Of a stretch of 64,000 bases of DNA, positions 40,768 to 49,437 are shown in pieces. The stretch is taken from the NCBI RefSeq assembly GCF_040685555.1, contig NZ_JBFBIK010000002.1, positions 62,001 to 126,000 of the forward strand. The letters run 5' to 3'. Numbering within the stretch: the first letter of the stretch is position 1; each line of letters begins with the position of its first letter. The translations under genes and the position numbers were made by a program. Under the pieces are notes generated by a model that saw only the letters and a list, made by a program, of their open reading frames with translations, was not told the DNA's origin and made no database searches. This stretch comes from Sphaerisporangium sp040685555 (GTDB lineage Bacteria; Actinomycetota; Actinomycetes; Streptosporangiales; Streptosporangiaceae).

Positions 40768-41736
40768 TTATTCACGGAAGTGATCCCAGCCACCCTGAGG
40801 CTCAGCATGCCCCCTGACCTGCACACCTTCCCCTTCGACAACCCTGCCGATGATCCGCCACTCGGCCGGCAGCCGTACCTCCGCAGGGAAGACCGCCACG
40901 AGCGCGTGATCGTCGCCGCCCGTCAGCACCCACCGCAGCGGGTCCTCCCCCAGCTCACCCGCCGCGGCGGTCAGCGATTCGGGCACCGGCAAATCCTGGG
41001 GCTCCAGCTCGACGCGCACGCCGCTCGCCTTGGCGATGTGCCCGGCGTCCTGGAGGAGCCCGTCGCTGACGTCGACCATGGCCGTGGCCCCGAGGGTCGC
41101 CGCCCCGGGCCCGCAGCCGTACGGCGGCTGGGGGCGCCGGTGGGCGTCCACCAGTTCGGGGTAGGGAAGGTCATCACGGCCCGCGAGGAGCAGCGCCAGC
41201 CCCGCCGCCGCGTGTCCGAGCCGGCCCGCCACGGCGACGACCTGGCCCGGCCGGGCTCCCGACCGGGTGACCGGGGCGCGCCCGCCAAGGTCGCCCAGTG
41301 CCGTCACCCCCAGCACGACCTGCTCGGACCTGGCGATGTCGCCCCCCGCGACGCTCGCACCGACCAGCGCGCATTCGTCCCCGAAGCCGTCGGTGAGGCC
41401 GTCGAGCCACGCCGTCGGAAGGTCCTCGGGAAGCCCGAGGCCGACGAAAATGGCCGTAGGATCGGCACCCATCGCCACCACGTCGGCGAGGTTCTGCGCC
41501 GCCGCTTTTCGCCCGATATCGTACGGACTGGACCAATCGCGACGGAAGTGTCTACCCTCAAGTAAGAGATCCGTCGTCACGACAACTCGTCCATCAGGAG
41601 CGCGAAGGACCGCGGCGTCGTCGCCGGGGCCGAGCAATACCGCCGGAAATTGTGGCAAGCGTCCGACAATACGGGCAATGATCCCGAATTCACCAAGATC
41701 TGCGACTCTGATAGCACACCTCCAGGTGTGTTGCAT
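40768..41736 (-). CDS. thiL: Thiamine-monophosphate kinase
   Basis: Last step of thiamine diphosphate synthesis, phosphorylating TMP with ATP. 322 residues of the PurM-like fold: LGEFGIIARI, GPGDDAAVL, VTTDLLLEGRHFRRDWSSP, and DVSDGLLQDAGHIA. The ATG at 41736 lacks a ribosome site; leaderless translation or a start nearer VADLGEF are both possible. Divergent from the AsnC-type domain gene, as is common in actinobacteria. Confidence 0.94.
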   Translation of the reverse strand: MQHTWRCAIRVADLGEFGIIARIVGRLPQFPAVLLGPGDDAAVLRAPDGRVVVTTDLLLEGRHFRRDWSSPYDIGRKAAAQNLADVVAMGADPTAIFVGLGLPEDLPTAWLDGLTDGFGDECALVGASVAGGDIARSEQVVLGVTALGDLGGRAPVTRSGARPGQVVAVAGRLGHAAAGLALLLAGRDDLPYPELVDAHRRPQPPYGCGPGAATLGATAMVDVSDGLLQDAGHIAKASGVRVELEPQDLPVPESLTAAAGELGEDPLRWVLTGGDDHALVAVFPAEVRLPAEWRIIGRVVEGEGVQVRGHAEPQGGWDHFRE

Positions 41737-41805
41737 GTACGGTGGCGATTCGGCACTGATCTAGTTACGGACTGATACACAGCTTCGCCCCCGCGGGAGG
41801 ACGTG

Positions 41806-42039
41806 ATGGTGCAGGCCTACATCCTTATCCAGACAGAAGTTGGCAAGGCCGCCGAGGTCGCAGGCGCGATCGCGGTCATCTCGGGTGTAACCCAGGCGGA
41901 GGACGTCACCGGCCCGTACGACGTGATCGTTCGTGCGGAGGCCAGCAACGTGGACGATCTCGGCAAGCTCGTCGTCGCGCAGATTCAGGCCGTTGAGGGA
42001 ATCACGCGTACCCTTACCTGTCCGATAGTCCACATCTGA
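41806..42039 (+). CDS. Stand-alone Lrp/AsnC ligand-binding (RAM) domain protein
   Basis: A 77-residue protein made of only the Lrp/AsnC effector domain: VQAYILIQTEVGKAAEVAGAI, VSGPYD-type turn TGPYDVIVRAEA, and the closing TRTLTCPIVHI. No helix-turn-helix. ATG 41806 has GGGAGG five bases upstream; the adjoining GTG at 41803 is less well spaced. Such stand-alone RAM proteins form rings and may bind amino acids or modulate Lrp regulators. The neighbours thiL and the DUF3515 gene are its usual company. Confidence 0.92.
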   Translation: MVQAYILIQTEVGKAAEVAGAIAVISGVTQAEDVTGPYDVIVRAEASNVDDLGKLVVAQIQAVEGITRTLTCPIVHI

Positions 42040-42065
42040 GCGTCGACATCTTTCGGGGGGGAGCC

Positions 42066-42494
42066 GTGGTCCGGGTCGTCTTGGCCGCGGCGGCCTTGGT
42101 ACTGCTGGCCGGCTGCGGCGGAGCCGTAAGGGTCGATCCCCCCATCCCGCAGGGCACCACGGCGAGGGCCTGCGGAACGCTGAACGACCGGCTGCCCCAC
42201 ACTCTCGACGGCGCGGAGCGCGTCCCATCAGAACCCCGCTCGCCGTACGTCGCGGTGTGGGGCGGGGCGGAGATCGCGCTCCGCTGCGGCGTGCCACGTC
42301 CCGCCGCCATGGACCCCATGCAGCAGGTGCCCGAGATCAACGGCGTCGCGTGGTTCGCCGACCCGGTGAGGCCCGCCCTGTTCACGGCGATCACCAACGA
42401 CGGCTACGTAGAGGTGACGATCTCCCGCAAGCACCAGACCGCCGGGGTGCTCGTCGACCTCGCCGCCCCGATCAAGGCGGCCTTCCCCGGCTGA
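42066..42494 (+). CDS. DUF3515 family lipoprotein
   Basis: A 142-residue lipoprotein: VRVVLAAAALVLLAGC gives Cys at about 17, then GGAVRVDPPIP. The domain has VAVWGGAEIALRCGVPRP and INGVAWFAD, typical of DUF3515. GTG 42066 follows GGGGGGA. It is 26 bases after the AsnC-type gene on the same strand and convergent with ddl. Role unknown. Confidence 0.9.
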   Translation: MVRVVLAAAALVLLAGCGGAVRVDPPIPQGTTARACGTLNDRLPHTLDGAERVPSEPRSPYVAVWGGAEIALRCGVPRPAAMDPMQQVPEINGVAWFADPVRPALFTAITNDGYVEVTISRKHQTAGVLVDLAAPIKAAFPG

Positions 42495-42526
42495 GCCGCG
42501 GAAGCCGCCCGCTCAGGCGGAGCTGA

Positions 42527-43642
42527 TCATCGCAGCCCCACGGGACGGTTCAGCGCGAGCTGGATCAGGCGGTCGACCAGCTCGGCGTACGACACGCCGG
42601 AGGCGGCCCACAGCTGCGGGGCCACGGACATGGCCGTGAAGCCGGGCATCGTGTTGATCTCGTTGAGGATCAGGCCGCCCGCCGGGGTGTAGAAGAAGTC
42701 GACGCGGGACAGCCCCTCGCATCCGAGGGCCTCGAACGCCCGTACGGCCATCTGCCGCAGCTCCTCGCTCACCGCCTCGGGGAGGTCGGCGGGCACGGCG
42801 AGCGACATGTCGGAGCCGATGTACTTGGCCGAGAAGTCGAAGAACTCGTGGTTCTCGCTGACCAGCACCTCTCCTGGCAGGCTGGCGGCGGCCGGCTCGT
42901 CCCCGGGCGACTCCAGCACCGCGCACTCGATCTCGCGTCCCTCGATGGCGGCCTCGACGAGGACCTTCGGGTCGTGCTCGCGGGCGTGCTCGATCGCGCG
43001 CTCCAGCTCCTCGAAGTCCTCCGCCCTGGAGATGCCCTGGCTGGAGCCCGCGCGCGAGGGCTTGACGAAGACGGGCCAGCCGAGCACCTCGACGTCCTTC
43101 AGGACGCGCTCGCGGTCGAGGCGCCAGTCACGGTCGCGCACCACGACGTACGGGCCGACGGGGAGCCCCGCGGCGGACAGCAGCGCCTTCATGTACGCCT
43201 TGTCCATGCCGACCGCGCTGGCCAGCACTCCCGAGCCGACGTAGCGCACCCCGGCCATCTCCAGAAGGCCCTGGATGGTGCCGTCCTCGCCGTAGGGGCC
43301 GTGCAGCATGGGGAACACGACGTCCACCTGGCCGAGCGAGCCGGGGATCTGCCCGGCGTCGAGCGCCACGAGAGACCCGTTGCCGGAGGGCAGCGCGAGC
43401 GAGGTGCCGCTCGCGTCGACGGCGGGAAGCTCGCCGCCCTCGATCTCGAACCTCTGGTCGTCCGAGGCCAGCACCCAGCGCCCGTCAGGCGCGATGCCGA
43501 TCGGGACGACGTCGTATTTGGACCGGTCGATGGCCGAGAGGACGCTGCCGGCGCCCATCAGGGACACCGCGTGCTCGGAGTTGCGCCCGCCGAAGACGAC
43601 CGCCACCCGTACGCGAGGCCGGGATTCATGCTGATGGTTCAT
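42527..43642 (-). CDS. ddl: D-alanine--D-alanine ligase
   Basis: ATP-grasp ligase that makes the D-Ala-D-Ala end of the peptidoglycan precursor. 371 residues: VAVVFGGRNSEHAVSL at the front, FPMLHGPYGEDGTIQGLLEM, VKPSRAGSSQGIS for ATP, and the metal site LNEINTMPGFTAMS. The omega-loop has FFDFSAKYI, with the Lys-Tyr pair of D-Ala-D-Ala enzymes rather than the His of D-Lac ligases, so this looks like the housekeeping, not a glycopeptide-resistance, enzyme. Length normal. Confidence 0.96.
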   Translation of the reverse strand: MNHQHESRPRVRVAVVFGGRNSEHAVSLMGAGSVLSAIDRSKYDVVPIGIAPDGRWVLASDDQRFEIEGGELPAVDASGTSLALPSGNGSLVALDAGQIPGSLGQVDVVFPMLHGPYGEDGTIQGLLEMAGVRYVGSGVLASAVGMDKAYMKALLSAAGLPVGPYVVVRDRDWRLDRERVLKDVEVLGWPVFVKPSRAGSSQGISRAEDFEELERAIEHAREHDPKVLVEAAIEGREIECAVLESPGDEPAAASLPGEVLVSENHEFFDFSAKYIGSDMSLAVPADLPEAVSEELRQMAVRAFEALGCEGLSRVDFFYTPAGGLILNEINTMPGFTAMSVAPQLWAASGVSYAELVDRLIQLALNRPVGLR

Positions 43643-43682
43643 GATGCCCGAATCTACCTTGCGCCCCTGTCGTCCCTGCTTG

Positions 43683-44936
43683 TCAGGTGCGGGTCGCGGT
43701 GTTCGAACGGAGCGCGTCGAGTGCCTCGGTGACGTCGGCGATGAGGTCCTCGGAGTCCTCCAGGCCGATGGAGAAGCGCACGGCGCCCGCGTCGATGCCG
43801 GAGGCCGTCAGGGCCGCCTCGTCGAGCTGGCGGTGGGTCGTGGAGGCCACGTGGGCCACCTTGGTGTGCGTGCCGCCGACCGAGGTGGCGATGCGCGCGA
43901 GCCGTACGGCGTCCGCCAGCATGACCCCCGCCTCGTAGCCGCCGTGCGGGGTGACGGTGACGCAGGCGCCGTACCTGGTGCCCTCGGGGCCGGAGTCGAA
44001 CAGCTGGCGGGCGAGCTGATGGCCCGGGTGGTCGGCCAGGCCGGGGTAGTCGACGCGGCGTACGGCCGGATGCTTGGCCACGGCGGCGGCGAAGACCATC
44101 GCGGTCGCGCACATGCGGCGCACCCGCAGCGGGAGCGTCTCAAGGCCCCGGCGCAGCAGGAAGGCCTCGTCGGGCGAGAGGGTGCCCCCGGTGTCGATGC
44201 GGACCTCGCGGATCTGGGAGATCAGGTCGGGACGGCCGACCACGGCCCCGCCGGTGCAGTCGTCGTGCCCGCCGATGTACTTGGTGGCGGAGTGGATGAC
44301 CAGGTCGGCGCCGTGCTCCAGGGGACGGCACACCACGGGGGTGGCGAAGGTCGAGTCGACCACCAACAGGGCGCCCGCGTCGCGCGCGATGCGGTAGAGC
44401 CCGCGGATGTCGGCGACCGTCATCGTCGGGTTGCTCAGCGTCTCGGCATAGACGATCTTGGTCGAGGAGCGCACGGTGGCGTGGACGCGGCGCAGGTCGG
44501 AGTAGTCGACGAAGTCGACCGACACCCCGAAGCGCGACAGCACGTTCGACAGCAGGGAGTACGTGCCGCCGTACACGGGAGCGGGCGCGACGACGTGGGA
44601 ACCGGCGCGCAGGAAGGTCATGAGCACCGCGCTCACGGCCGCCATGCCCGACGAGAACGCCTGGCCCGCGACGTCCTCGGGGGCGGCGGCGCCCTCCAGC
44701 GAGGCGATGCCGGAGGCGAACGCCGCCACGGTGGGGTTGTCGATGCGGCTGTACGCGAAGCCCGGGACGCGGTCGCCGAGCACGTCGGCGTACTCGGCCG
44801 AGCTGTCGAAGCTCCAGGCCGCGCTCCGCCACACGGGCAGCCCGATCGGAAGCTGGCGGGGGACGGTAGCGGGCGGCAGATGGACCGCCCGGGAGTTCTC
44901 GCCGAGTCTCCTGCGCATACGTCGAGAGAGTGTCAC
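43683..44936 (-). CDS. Cys/Met metabolism PLP-dependent enzyme (cystathionine gamma-synthase/lyase family)
   Basis: A 417-residue fold-type I PLP enzyme. The PLP lysine is in HSATKYIGGHDD; FSSGMAAVSAVL and VVDSTFATPVVCRPLEHGADL are the diagnostic strands, and the C-terminus has VRFSIGLEDSEDLIADV. It could be cystathionine gamma-synthase, gamma-lyase or methionine gamma-lyase; sequence alone does not separate these. Its GTG at 44936 overlaps the gpsA stop as GTGA, so the two are translationally coupled. Confidence 0.9.
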   Translation of the reverse strand: MTLSRRMRRRLGENSRAVHLPPATVPRQLPIGLPVWRSAAWSFDSSAEYADVLGDRVPGFAYSRIDNPTVAAFASGIASLEGAAAPEDVAGQAFSSGMAAVSAVLMTFLRAGSHVVAPAPVYGGTYSLLSNVLSRFGVSVDFVDYSDLRRVHATVRSSTKIVYAETLSNPTMTVADIRGLYRIARDAGALLVVDSTFATPVVCRPLEHGADLVIHSATKYIGGHDDCTGGAVVGRPDLISQIREVRIDTGGTLSPDEAFLLRRGLETLPLRVRRMCATAMVFAAAVAKHPAVRRVDYPGLADHPGHQLARQLFDSGPEGTRYGACVTVTPHGGYEAGVMLADAVRLARIATSVGGTHTKVAHVASTTHRQLDEAALTASGIDAGAVRFSIGLEDSEDLIADVTEALDALRSNTATRT

Positions 44937-45940
44937 ACGCCGTACCGTTCGGGCTTGGGAGTACGCGACATGAGCAGCATCGCGGCCTCACGGGGGGTCA
45001 TTCCGTCATGGACGACGCCCACCACCACCTCGGTGATCGGCATCTCCACGTCGTGCTTCCTCGCCAGGTCGAGGACCGACTCGCAGGACTTGACCCCCTC
45101 GGCGGTCTGCCTGGTGGCGGCGATGGTCTCCTCCAGGGTCATGCCCCGGCCGAGATTCTCACCGAAAGTGCGGTTCCTCGACAATGGGGACGTGCAGGTC
45201 GCCACGAGATCGCCCATGCCCGCGAGGCCGGCGAAGGTGTGGGGGTCGGCCCCGAGCGCCGCGCCCAGCCGCGAGATCTCGGCCAGGCCGCGCGTCATGA
45301 GCGTCGCCCTGACGTTGTCGCCGAGCCCCATGCCCGCCGCCACCCCCACGGCGAGGGCGATGACGTTCTTCACGGCGCCGCCGAGCTCGACCCCCACCAC
45401 GTCCTCGTTGGTGTAGGCGCGGAACCACGGCAGGTGGCAGGCCTCCTGCAACCGGCCGGTGACCTTGTCGTCCACGCTGGCGACGACGGTCGCGGCCGGC
45501 TCGCGCCGGATCAGCTCCCCGACGAGGTTCGGGCCGGACACGACGGCGACCCGCTCGGCGGGGACGCCGGCGACGTCGCAGATGACCTCGCTCATGCGCT
45601 TGGAGGTGCGCAGCTCGATGCCCTTCATCAGGCTGACGAGCACGGCGTGGCCGGGGATGTGCGGGGCCCAGGCGGCCAGGTTGCCGCGCAGGGTCTGGGA
45701 GGGGACGGCCAGGACGACGAAGTCGGCGCCCTCCATCGCCTCGGCCGGGTCGGTGGTGGCCCGCAGCGACGGGGGAAGCCGCACCCCCGGCAGGTACTCG
45801 GGGTTCTCGTGCCTCTGGTCGACGGCCTCCACCACCTCGGCGCGCCGCCCCCACAGCGTCGTCGAGGTGCCCGCCTCCGCCAAGATCATCGCGAAGGTGG
45901 TACCCCACGAGCCGGTCCCGAAAACGACGGCCTTGGTCAT
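44933..45940 (-). CDS. gpsA: Glycerol-3-phosphate dehydrogenase (NAD(P)+)
   Basis: Reduces dihydroxyacetone phosphate to glycerol 3-phosphate, the backbone of phospholipids. 335 residues: AVVFGTGSWGTTFAMILA (dinucleotide loop), GVELGGAVKNVIALAVGVAAGMG (catalytic Lys), and LAGMGDLVATCTSPLSRNRTFG. Length normal. 61 bases after plsC, the next enzyme of the pathway, on the same strand, so the pair probably forms one transcript, with the PLP-enzyme gene overlapping its end. Confidence 0.97.
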   Translation of the reverse strand: MTKAVVFGTGSWGTTFAMILAEAGTSTTLWGRRAEVVEAVDQRHENPEYLPGVRLPPSLRATTDPAEAMEGADFVVLAVPSQTLRGNLAAWAPHIPGHAVLVSLMKGIELRTSKRMSEVICDVAGVPAERVAVVSGPNLVGELIRREPAATVVASVDDKVTGRLQEACHLPWFRAYTNEDVVGVELGGAVKNVIALAVGVAAGMGLGDNVRATLMTRGLAEISRLGAALGADPHTFAGLAGMGDLVATCTSPLSRNRTFGENLGRGMTLEETIAATRQTAEGVKSCESVLDLARKHDVEMPITEVVVGVVHDGMTPREAAMLLMSRTPKPERYGV

Positions 45941-46001
45941 GTGCTCACCGTACGCTCACTCCACCGCGCCGGGTCGGCGCTCATCACCGGACGGCCCGCG
46001 G

Positions 46002-46721
46002 TCACCCTGCGCGGCTCTCGGCCTCGCCGAAGGGGGCACCTGGCGCCTTCTCCCCGCGAAGCTCGGAAAGCTGGGCGGTGACGGCGGCCATGATGTCGGC
46101 GGTCGCCTCCTTCAGCACCTTGCCGCGCATGGGAAGGCCCTCGTACTTCGACAGGTCGACGGGCGGCCCGGCGAGCACGCGGAAGGTCTTGCGGGGGAAC
46201 AGCCTGGGCTTCTTCTGGCCGTACGGGAGGATCTCCTGCGCGCCCCAGTGGGCTACGGGGATCACCGGGACGCCGGTGGCCAGCGCCAGCCGGGCCACGC
46301 CCGTCTTGGCGGCCATGGGCCAGAACTCCGGGTCACGGGTGATCGTGCCCTCGGGGTAGAAGATCACGCAGCAGCCGTCACGCAAGGCCTGCTCGGCATC
46401 CTTCAGGGAGCGCGCGGCATCGGTGCTTCCGCGAAGCACCGGGATCTGCCTGCACTTCCTGACGATCGTGCCGATCACCGGGATGTCGAACACCCCGGAC
46501 TTGGCCAGGTAGACGGGCCAGCGGCCGTTGTCGTACGCGTAGTGGGCGAACAGCAGCGGATCGCTCCACGACAGGTGGTTCGCCGCGATGATCACGCCAC
46601 CGGTGCGCGGCACGTGGGCGCGGCCCCGCCAGTCGCGCTTGGTGAAGAGATACAGCAGCGGCTTGACGATCGCCACGACTAGGGCTTCCCAGGGGATGGG
46701 CGGACGTCCGGGGCGGCTCAT
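46002..46721 (-). CDS. plsC: 1-acylglycerol-3-phosphate acyltransferase family protein
   Basis: Membrane-associated acyltransferase that makes phosphatidic acid or a related lipid. 239 residues: catalytic NHLSWSDPLLF (NHX4D), VPVLRGS-like IPVLRGSTDAARS, and the glycerol-phosphate-binding FYPEGTITRDP. An amphipathic or membrane-inserted start (EALVVAIVKPLLYLF) fits. Divergent from cofC; gpsA follows on the same strand, a functional pair. Confidence 0.93.
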   Translation of the reverse strand: MSRPGRPPIPWEALVVAIVKPLLYLFTKRDWRGRAHVPRTGGVIIAANHLSWSDPLLFAHYAYDNGRWPVYLAKSGVFDIPVIGTIVRKCRQIPVLRGSTDAARSLKDAEQALRDGCCVIFYPEGTITRDPEFWPMAAKTGVARLALATGVPVIPVAHWGAQEILPYGQKKPRLFPRKTFRVLAGPPVDLSKYEGLPMRGKVLKEATADIMAAVTAQLSELRGEKAPGAPFGEAESRAG

Positions 46722-46798
46722 TGACTCCTCCAGTCATGCCTGTGCGCCATCAGTCTCCCGGTTGGCTCCATGAGATGTCGAGGCGGGATGCTAAGGCT

Positions 46799-47482
46799 AT
46801 GCGTGGTACGGAACGTAGCGATCTCGGCCGGCACTCCGGCTGGACCATTGTGGTGCCGGTGAAGACCCTGCTCGCCGCAAAGACCCGCCTGGCCGCTGCG
46901 GCCGGGCCCTACCGCGCCGCGCTCGCCGTGGCGATCGCGTGTGACACGGTCTCGGCGGCGCTGGCCTGCCCGGACGTCGCCCGGGTGATCGTGGTGACGG
47001 GTGATCCCGTGCCCGCCGAGGCCCTGTCCGCGCTGGGCGCGCACGTCGTGCCCGATCCGAACGCCGGGCTCAACGCCGCGCTCCGGTTCGGCGGCGCCGA
47101 GGCGGTACGGCTGGCGCCGGGAAGCCCGATCGGCGCGCTCCAGGCGGACCTGCCGGCCCTGCGGCCGGATGAGCTGGGCGTCGCGCTCGCCTCGGCCGGC
47201 GACTTCGATCAGTCCTTCGTCCCCGACGCGGCCGAGATCGGGACGACGTTCTACGGGGTACGGCCCGGCGTGGCGTTCACCCCGAGGTTCGGGGGCGAGT
47301 CCCGGGCCAGGCATCTCGGCGGCGGCGCGAAGGAGCTGACGCCGGACGGCATCCCCTCGGTGCGCCGTGACGTCGACACGCCCTCGGACCTCGAAGAGGC
47401 GCTGACCCTCGGCGTCGGCCCGCACACCGCGGCCGTGGTGAAGACACTGAAGGAGTCCTCCGCGCGGAGGACTCCTTCATGA
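46799..47482 (+). CDS. cofC: 2-phospho-L-lactate/phosphoenolpyruvate guanylyltransferase (F420 synthesis)
   Basis: Activates phosphoenolpyruvate or phospholactate with GTP in coenzyme F420 synthesis (CofC/FbiD). 227 residues from ATG 46799: WTIVVPVKTLLAAKTRL at the nucleotide site, ARVIVVTGDPVPAEAL, PDPNAGLNAALRFG, and LQADLPALRPDELGVAL with the metal Asp. Upstream in-frame starts would overlap the divergent plsC gene and lack ribosome sites. The last eleven codons coincide with a perfect 32-base palindrome. cofC next to plsC/gpsA is common in F420-producing actinobacteria. Confidence 0.92.
   Translation: MRGTERSDLGRHSGWTIVVPVKTLLAAKTRLAAAAGPYRAALAVAIACDTVSAALACPDVARVIVVTGDPVPAEALSALGAHVVPDPNAGLNAALRFGGAEAVRLAPGSPIGALQADLPALRPDELGVALASAGDFDQSFVPDAAEIGTTFYGVRPGVAFTPRFGGESRARHLGGGAKELTPDGIPSVRRDVDTPSDLEEALTLGVGPHTAAVVKTLKESSARRTPS
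47448..47479. terminator. 32-base perfect palindrome inside the end of cofC
   Basis: Positions 47448-47479 form a perfect palindrome (arms TGAAGGAGTCCTCCGC and its complement) with essentially no loop beyond the central GCGC. It encodes the last residues of CofC and ends immediately before its stop codon; the convergent MFS gene stops 17 bases on. It probably serves as a bidirectional terminator embedded in coding sequence. Confidence 0.65.
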
Positions 47483-47495
47483 TCCGTTCGTAGGG

Positions 47496-49205
47496 TCAGT
47501 GGCCGATGGCGTCGCCCTCACGAGCGTGTTTCGGCAGCAGGAACGCCACCAGGAACGTCAGCAGCAGCATGCCGTCCACGACCCACAGGACGGTCTTCAT
47601 CGCCTCGCTGAAGCCCTCCTTGCCCGCCTCGGCGCCGGCCGTCATAACCGCCTTCTGGATGGCGCCACCGCTCTCGGGGGACGTCGCCGCCGCCCTGGCG
47701 TCGGCCTCCAGCCGCGCGCAGGACGCGGGAACCTCGGCCTGGTCCTTGGCGACCGCGCGATCGTGCCCGCAGGCGCGCAGCCCGGTGACGATCCGATCCT
47801 GCGCGGGCCCGGTGACCTGCACGGCGGCGAGGTCGGAGCGGAGCTTCGGTGTGACGTCGTCCGCGGCGGTGGCGACGCCGCCGCCGAGGAGCCCGAAGAA
47901 CACCGTGCCGAGGAGCGCCACGCCGAAGGCGCTGCCGAGCTGCTGGACCGCCGTCAGCGAGCCGGATGCCGAGCCGGTCTCGTGGTCCTCCACCCCGGCG
48001 AGCACGATGTCGAAGAACGGCGCCATCAGCATGCCCATGCCGATGCCCGTCGCGAGCAGCGCCGGGGCGAGCTGCCACGGCGTCACGCCGACGCCGGAGA
48101 TGTTCAGCGTCACCAGAATGGCCAGCACGCCGGCGGCCATGACCAGCGTGCCCCCGTGCAGCAGCTTGCGGCCGTACTTCTGGAGGGGCTGGGAGAGGCC
48201 GAAGCCGACGACCATGCCGAGCGACCACGGCACCATCGACAGGCCGGCCTTCAGCGTCGAGTACCCGAGGCCGAGCTGGGTGTAGAGGTTGAAGACCAGC
48301 GAGAAGCCGACCATGCCCGAGAAGAAGACCAGGCCCGTGACCAGGCCGCCGGTGAAGGCGCGCTTGCGGAACAGGCTGGGCACGATGAGCGGGTCGCCAC
48401 CGTTCCTGCTCTTGCGCGACTCGAACCAGCCGAAGGCCGCGAAGACCACGACGGACGCGCCGATCATCAGGAACGACCAGAGCGGCCAGTCGTGCTCCCG
48501 GCCCTGGACCAGCGGGAAGACCAGCAGCAGGCCGGCCACCGAGGCGAGCACCACGCCCGCGAAGTCGAGCTTCAGCGGGTGCGGGGAGCGCGACTCGGGC
48601 AGGAACCGCGACCCGCCGATCACCGCGGCGACGCCGAGCGGCAGGTTGATCAGGAAGATCATGCGCCAGCCGGTGCCGAAGAAGTCGGCGTCGATCAGCC
48701 AGCCGGCCAGGATCGGGCCGCCGACCGAGGAGAGGCCCATGACGGGCCCGAACATGCCGAACGCCTTCTGCATCTCCTTGGGCGGGAACATCTCCTTGAT
48801 CATGCCGAGCCCCTGCGGGAGCATGACCGCGCCGAACAGCCCCTGGACGACCCGGGCGGCGACCAGCAGCTCGGGCCCCTGGGCGATCGCGCACAGCAGC
48901 GACCCCACGGTGAAGCCCACGGCGCCGATGATGAACATCTTCCTGCGGCCGAAGATGTCGCCGAGCCTGCCGCCGGTGATCAGGCCGACGGCCATCGACA
49001 GCGTGTAGGCGGCGCCGAGCCACTGGATGATCGCGGCGCTGCCGCCCAGCTCGGCGCGGATGGTGGGCGCGGCGATGTTGGTGACCATGGCGTCGAGCAG
49101 GTCCATCACCTCGGCGGCGAGGATGACGAAGAGGGCCACCCAGCGCCACCGGTATGGCGCCGTCTCGGGCGGTGATCCCTTCAGGGAGGTGTCTGTCGTT
49201 GTCAT
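47496..49205 (-). CDS. MFS drug-efflux transporter, DHA2 (14-helix) family
   Basis: A 569-residue EmrB/QacA-type proton antiporter with about 14 membrane helices. Seen: motif D1 LDAMVTNIAAPTI, motif A GRLGDIFGRRKMFIIG, motif C GLSSVGGPILAGWLI. A large extracellular loop (residues about 455-535, ASCARLEADARAAATSPESG) lies before the last helix. Members export lipophilic drugs, dyes or secondary metabolites. Divergent from a TetR-type gene with multiple palindromes between, so expression is very likely repressor-controlled and drug-induced. Start ATG 49205. Confidence 0.93.
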   Translation of the reverse strand: MTTTDTSLKGSPPETAPYRWRWVALFVILAAEVMDLLDAMVTNIAAPTIRAELGGSAAIIQWLGAAYTLSMAVGLITGGRLGDIFGRRKMFIIGAVGFTVGSLLCAIAQGPELLVAARVVQGLFGAVMLPQGLGMIKEMFPPKEMQKAFGMFGPVMGLSSVGGPILAGWLIDADFFGTGWRMIFLINLPLGVAAVIGGSRFLPESRSPHPLKLDFAGVVLASVAGLLLVFPLVQGREHDWPLWSFLMIGASVVVFAAFGWFESRKSRNGGDPLIVPSLFRKRAFTGGLVTGLVFFSGMVGFSLVFNLYTQLGLGYSTLKAGLSMVPWSLGMVVGFGLSQPLQKYGRKLLHGGTLVMAAGVLAILVTLNISGVGVTPWQLAPALLATGIGMGMLMAPFFDIVLAGVEDHETGSASGSLTAVQQLGSAFGVALLGTVFFGLLGGGVATAADDVTPKLRSDLAAVQVTGPAQDRIVTGLRACGHDRAVAKDQAEVPASCARLEADARAAATSPESGGAIQKAVMTAGAEAGKEGFSEAMKTVLWVVDGMLLLTFLVAFLLPKHAREGDAIGH

Positions 49206-49242
49206 GCGGGCTCCTCAGGACCGAGCGTCGTCTACGCTCGCA

Positions 49243-49388
49243 GAACAGTGTTCACTTGTTTCGAGCAGTGTTCTATCATTGAACGACGTTCATCAGCAAG
49301 TGCGGCGTTCTCAAGATATATCGCATGTGCCGGACAGACAAGATATATCGCGAAATTGAGTGGCGTTCTAGTCGGGCGAGCACTGTTC
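49243..49388. promoter_or_regulatory. Operator array between MFS pump and TetR regulator
   Basis: Four near-palindromes of the form GARCRNYGTTC: GAACAGTGTTC (49243), GAGCAGTGTTC (49263), GAACGACGTTC (49281) and GAGCACTGTTC (49378). Between them CAAGATATATCGC is repeated exactly at 49312 and 49339 (27 bases apart) in the only AT-rich stretch, likely the promoter core. The TetR product is the obvious ligand. Confidence 0.6.
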
Positions 49389-49437
49389 ACCCAGGCAACT
49401 AGACTCGATCACCACGGACTTCAAGGAGCGGTGACGC

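Noticed and set aside
42527..43642. Ddl considered as a D-Ala-D-Lac (glycopeptide-resistance) ligase
   Set aside because: The omega-loop has the Lys-Tyr pair of D-Ala-D-Ala enzymes and no vanH/vanX-type neighbours are present.
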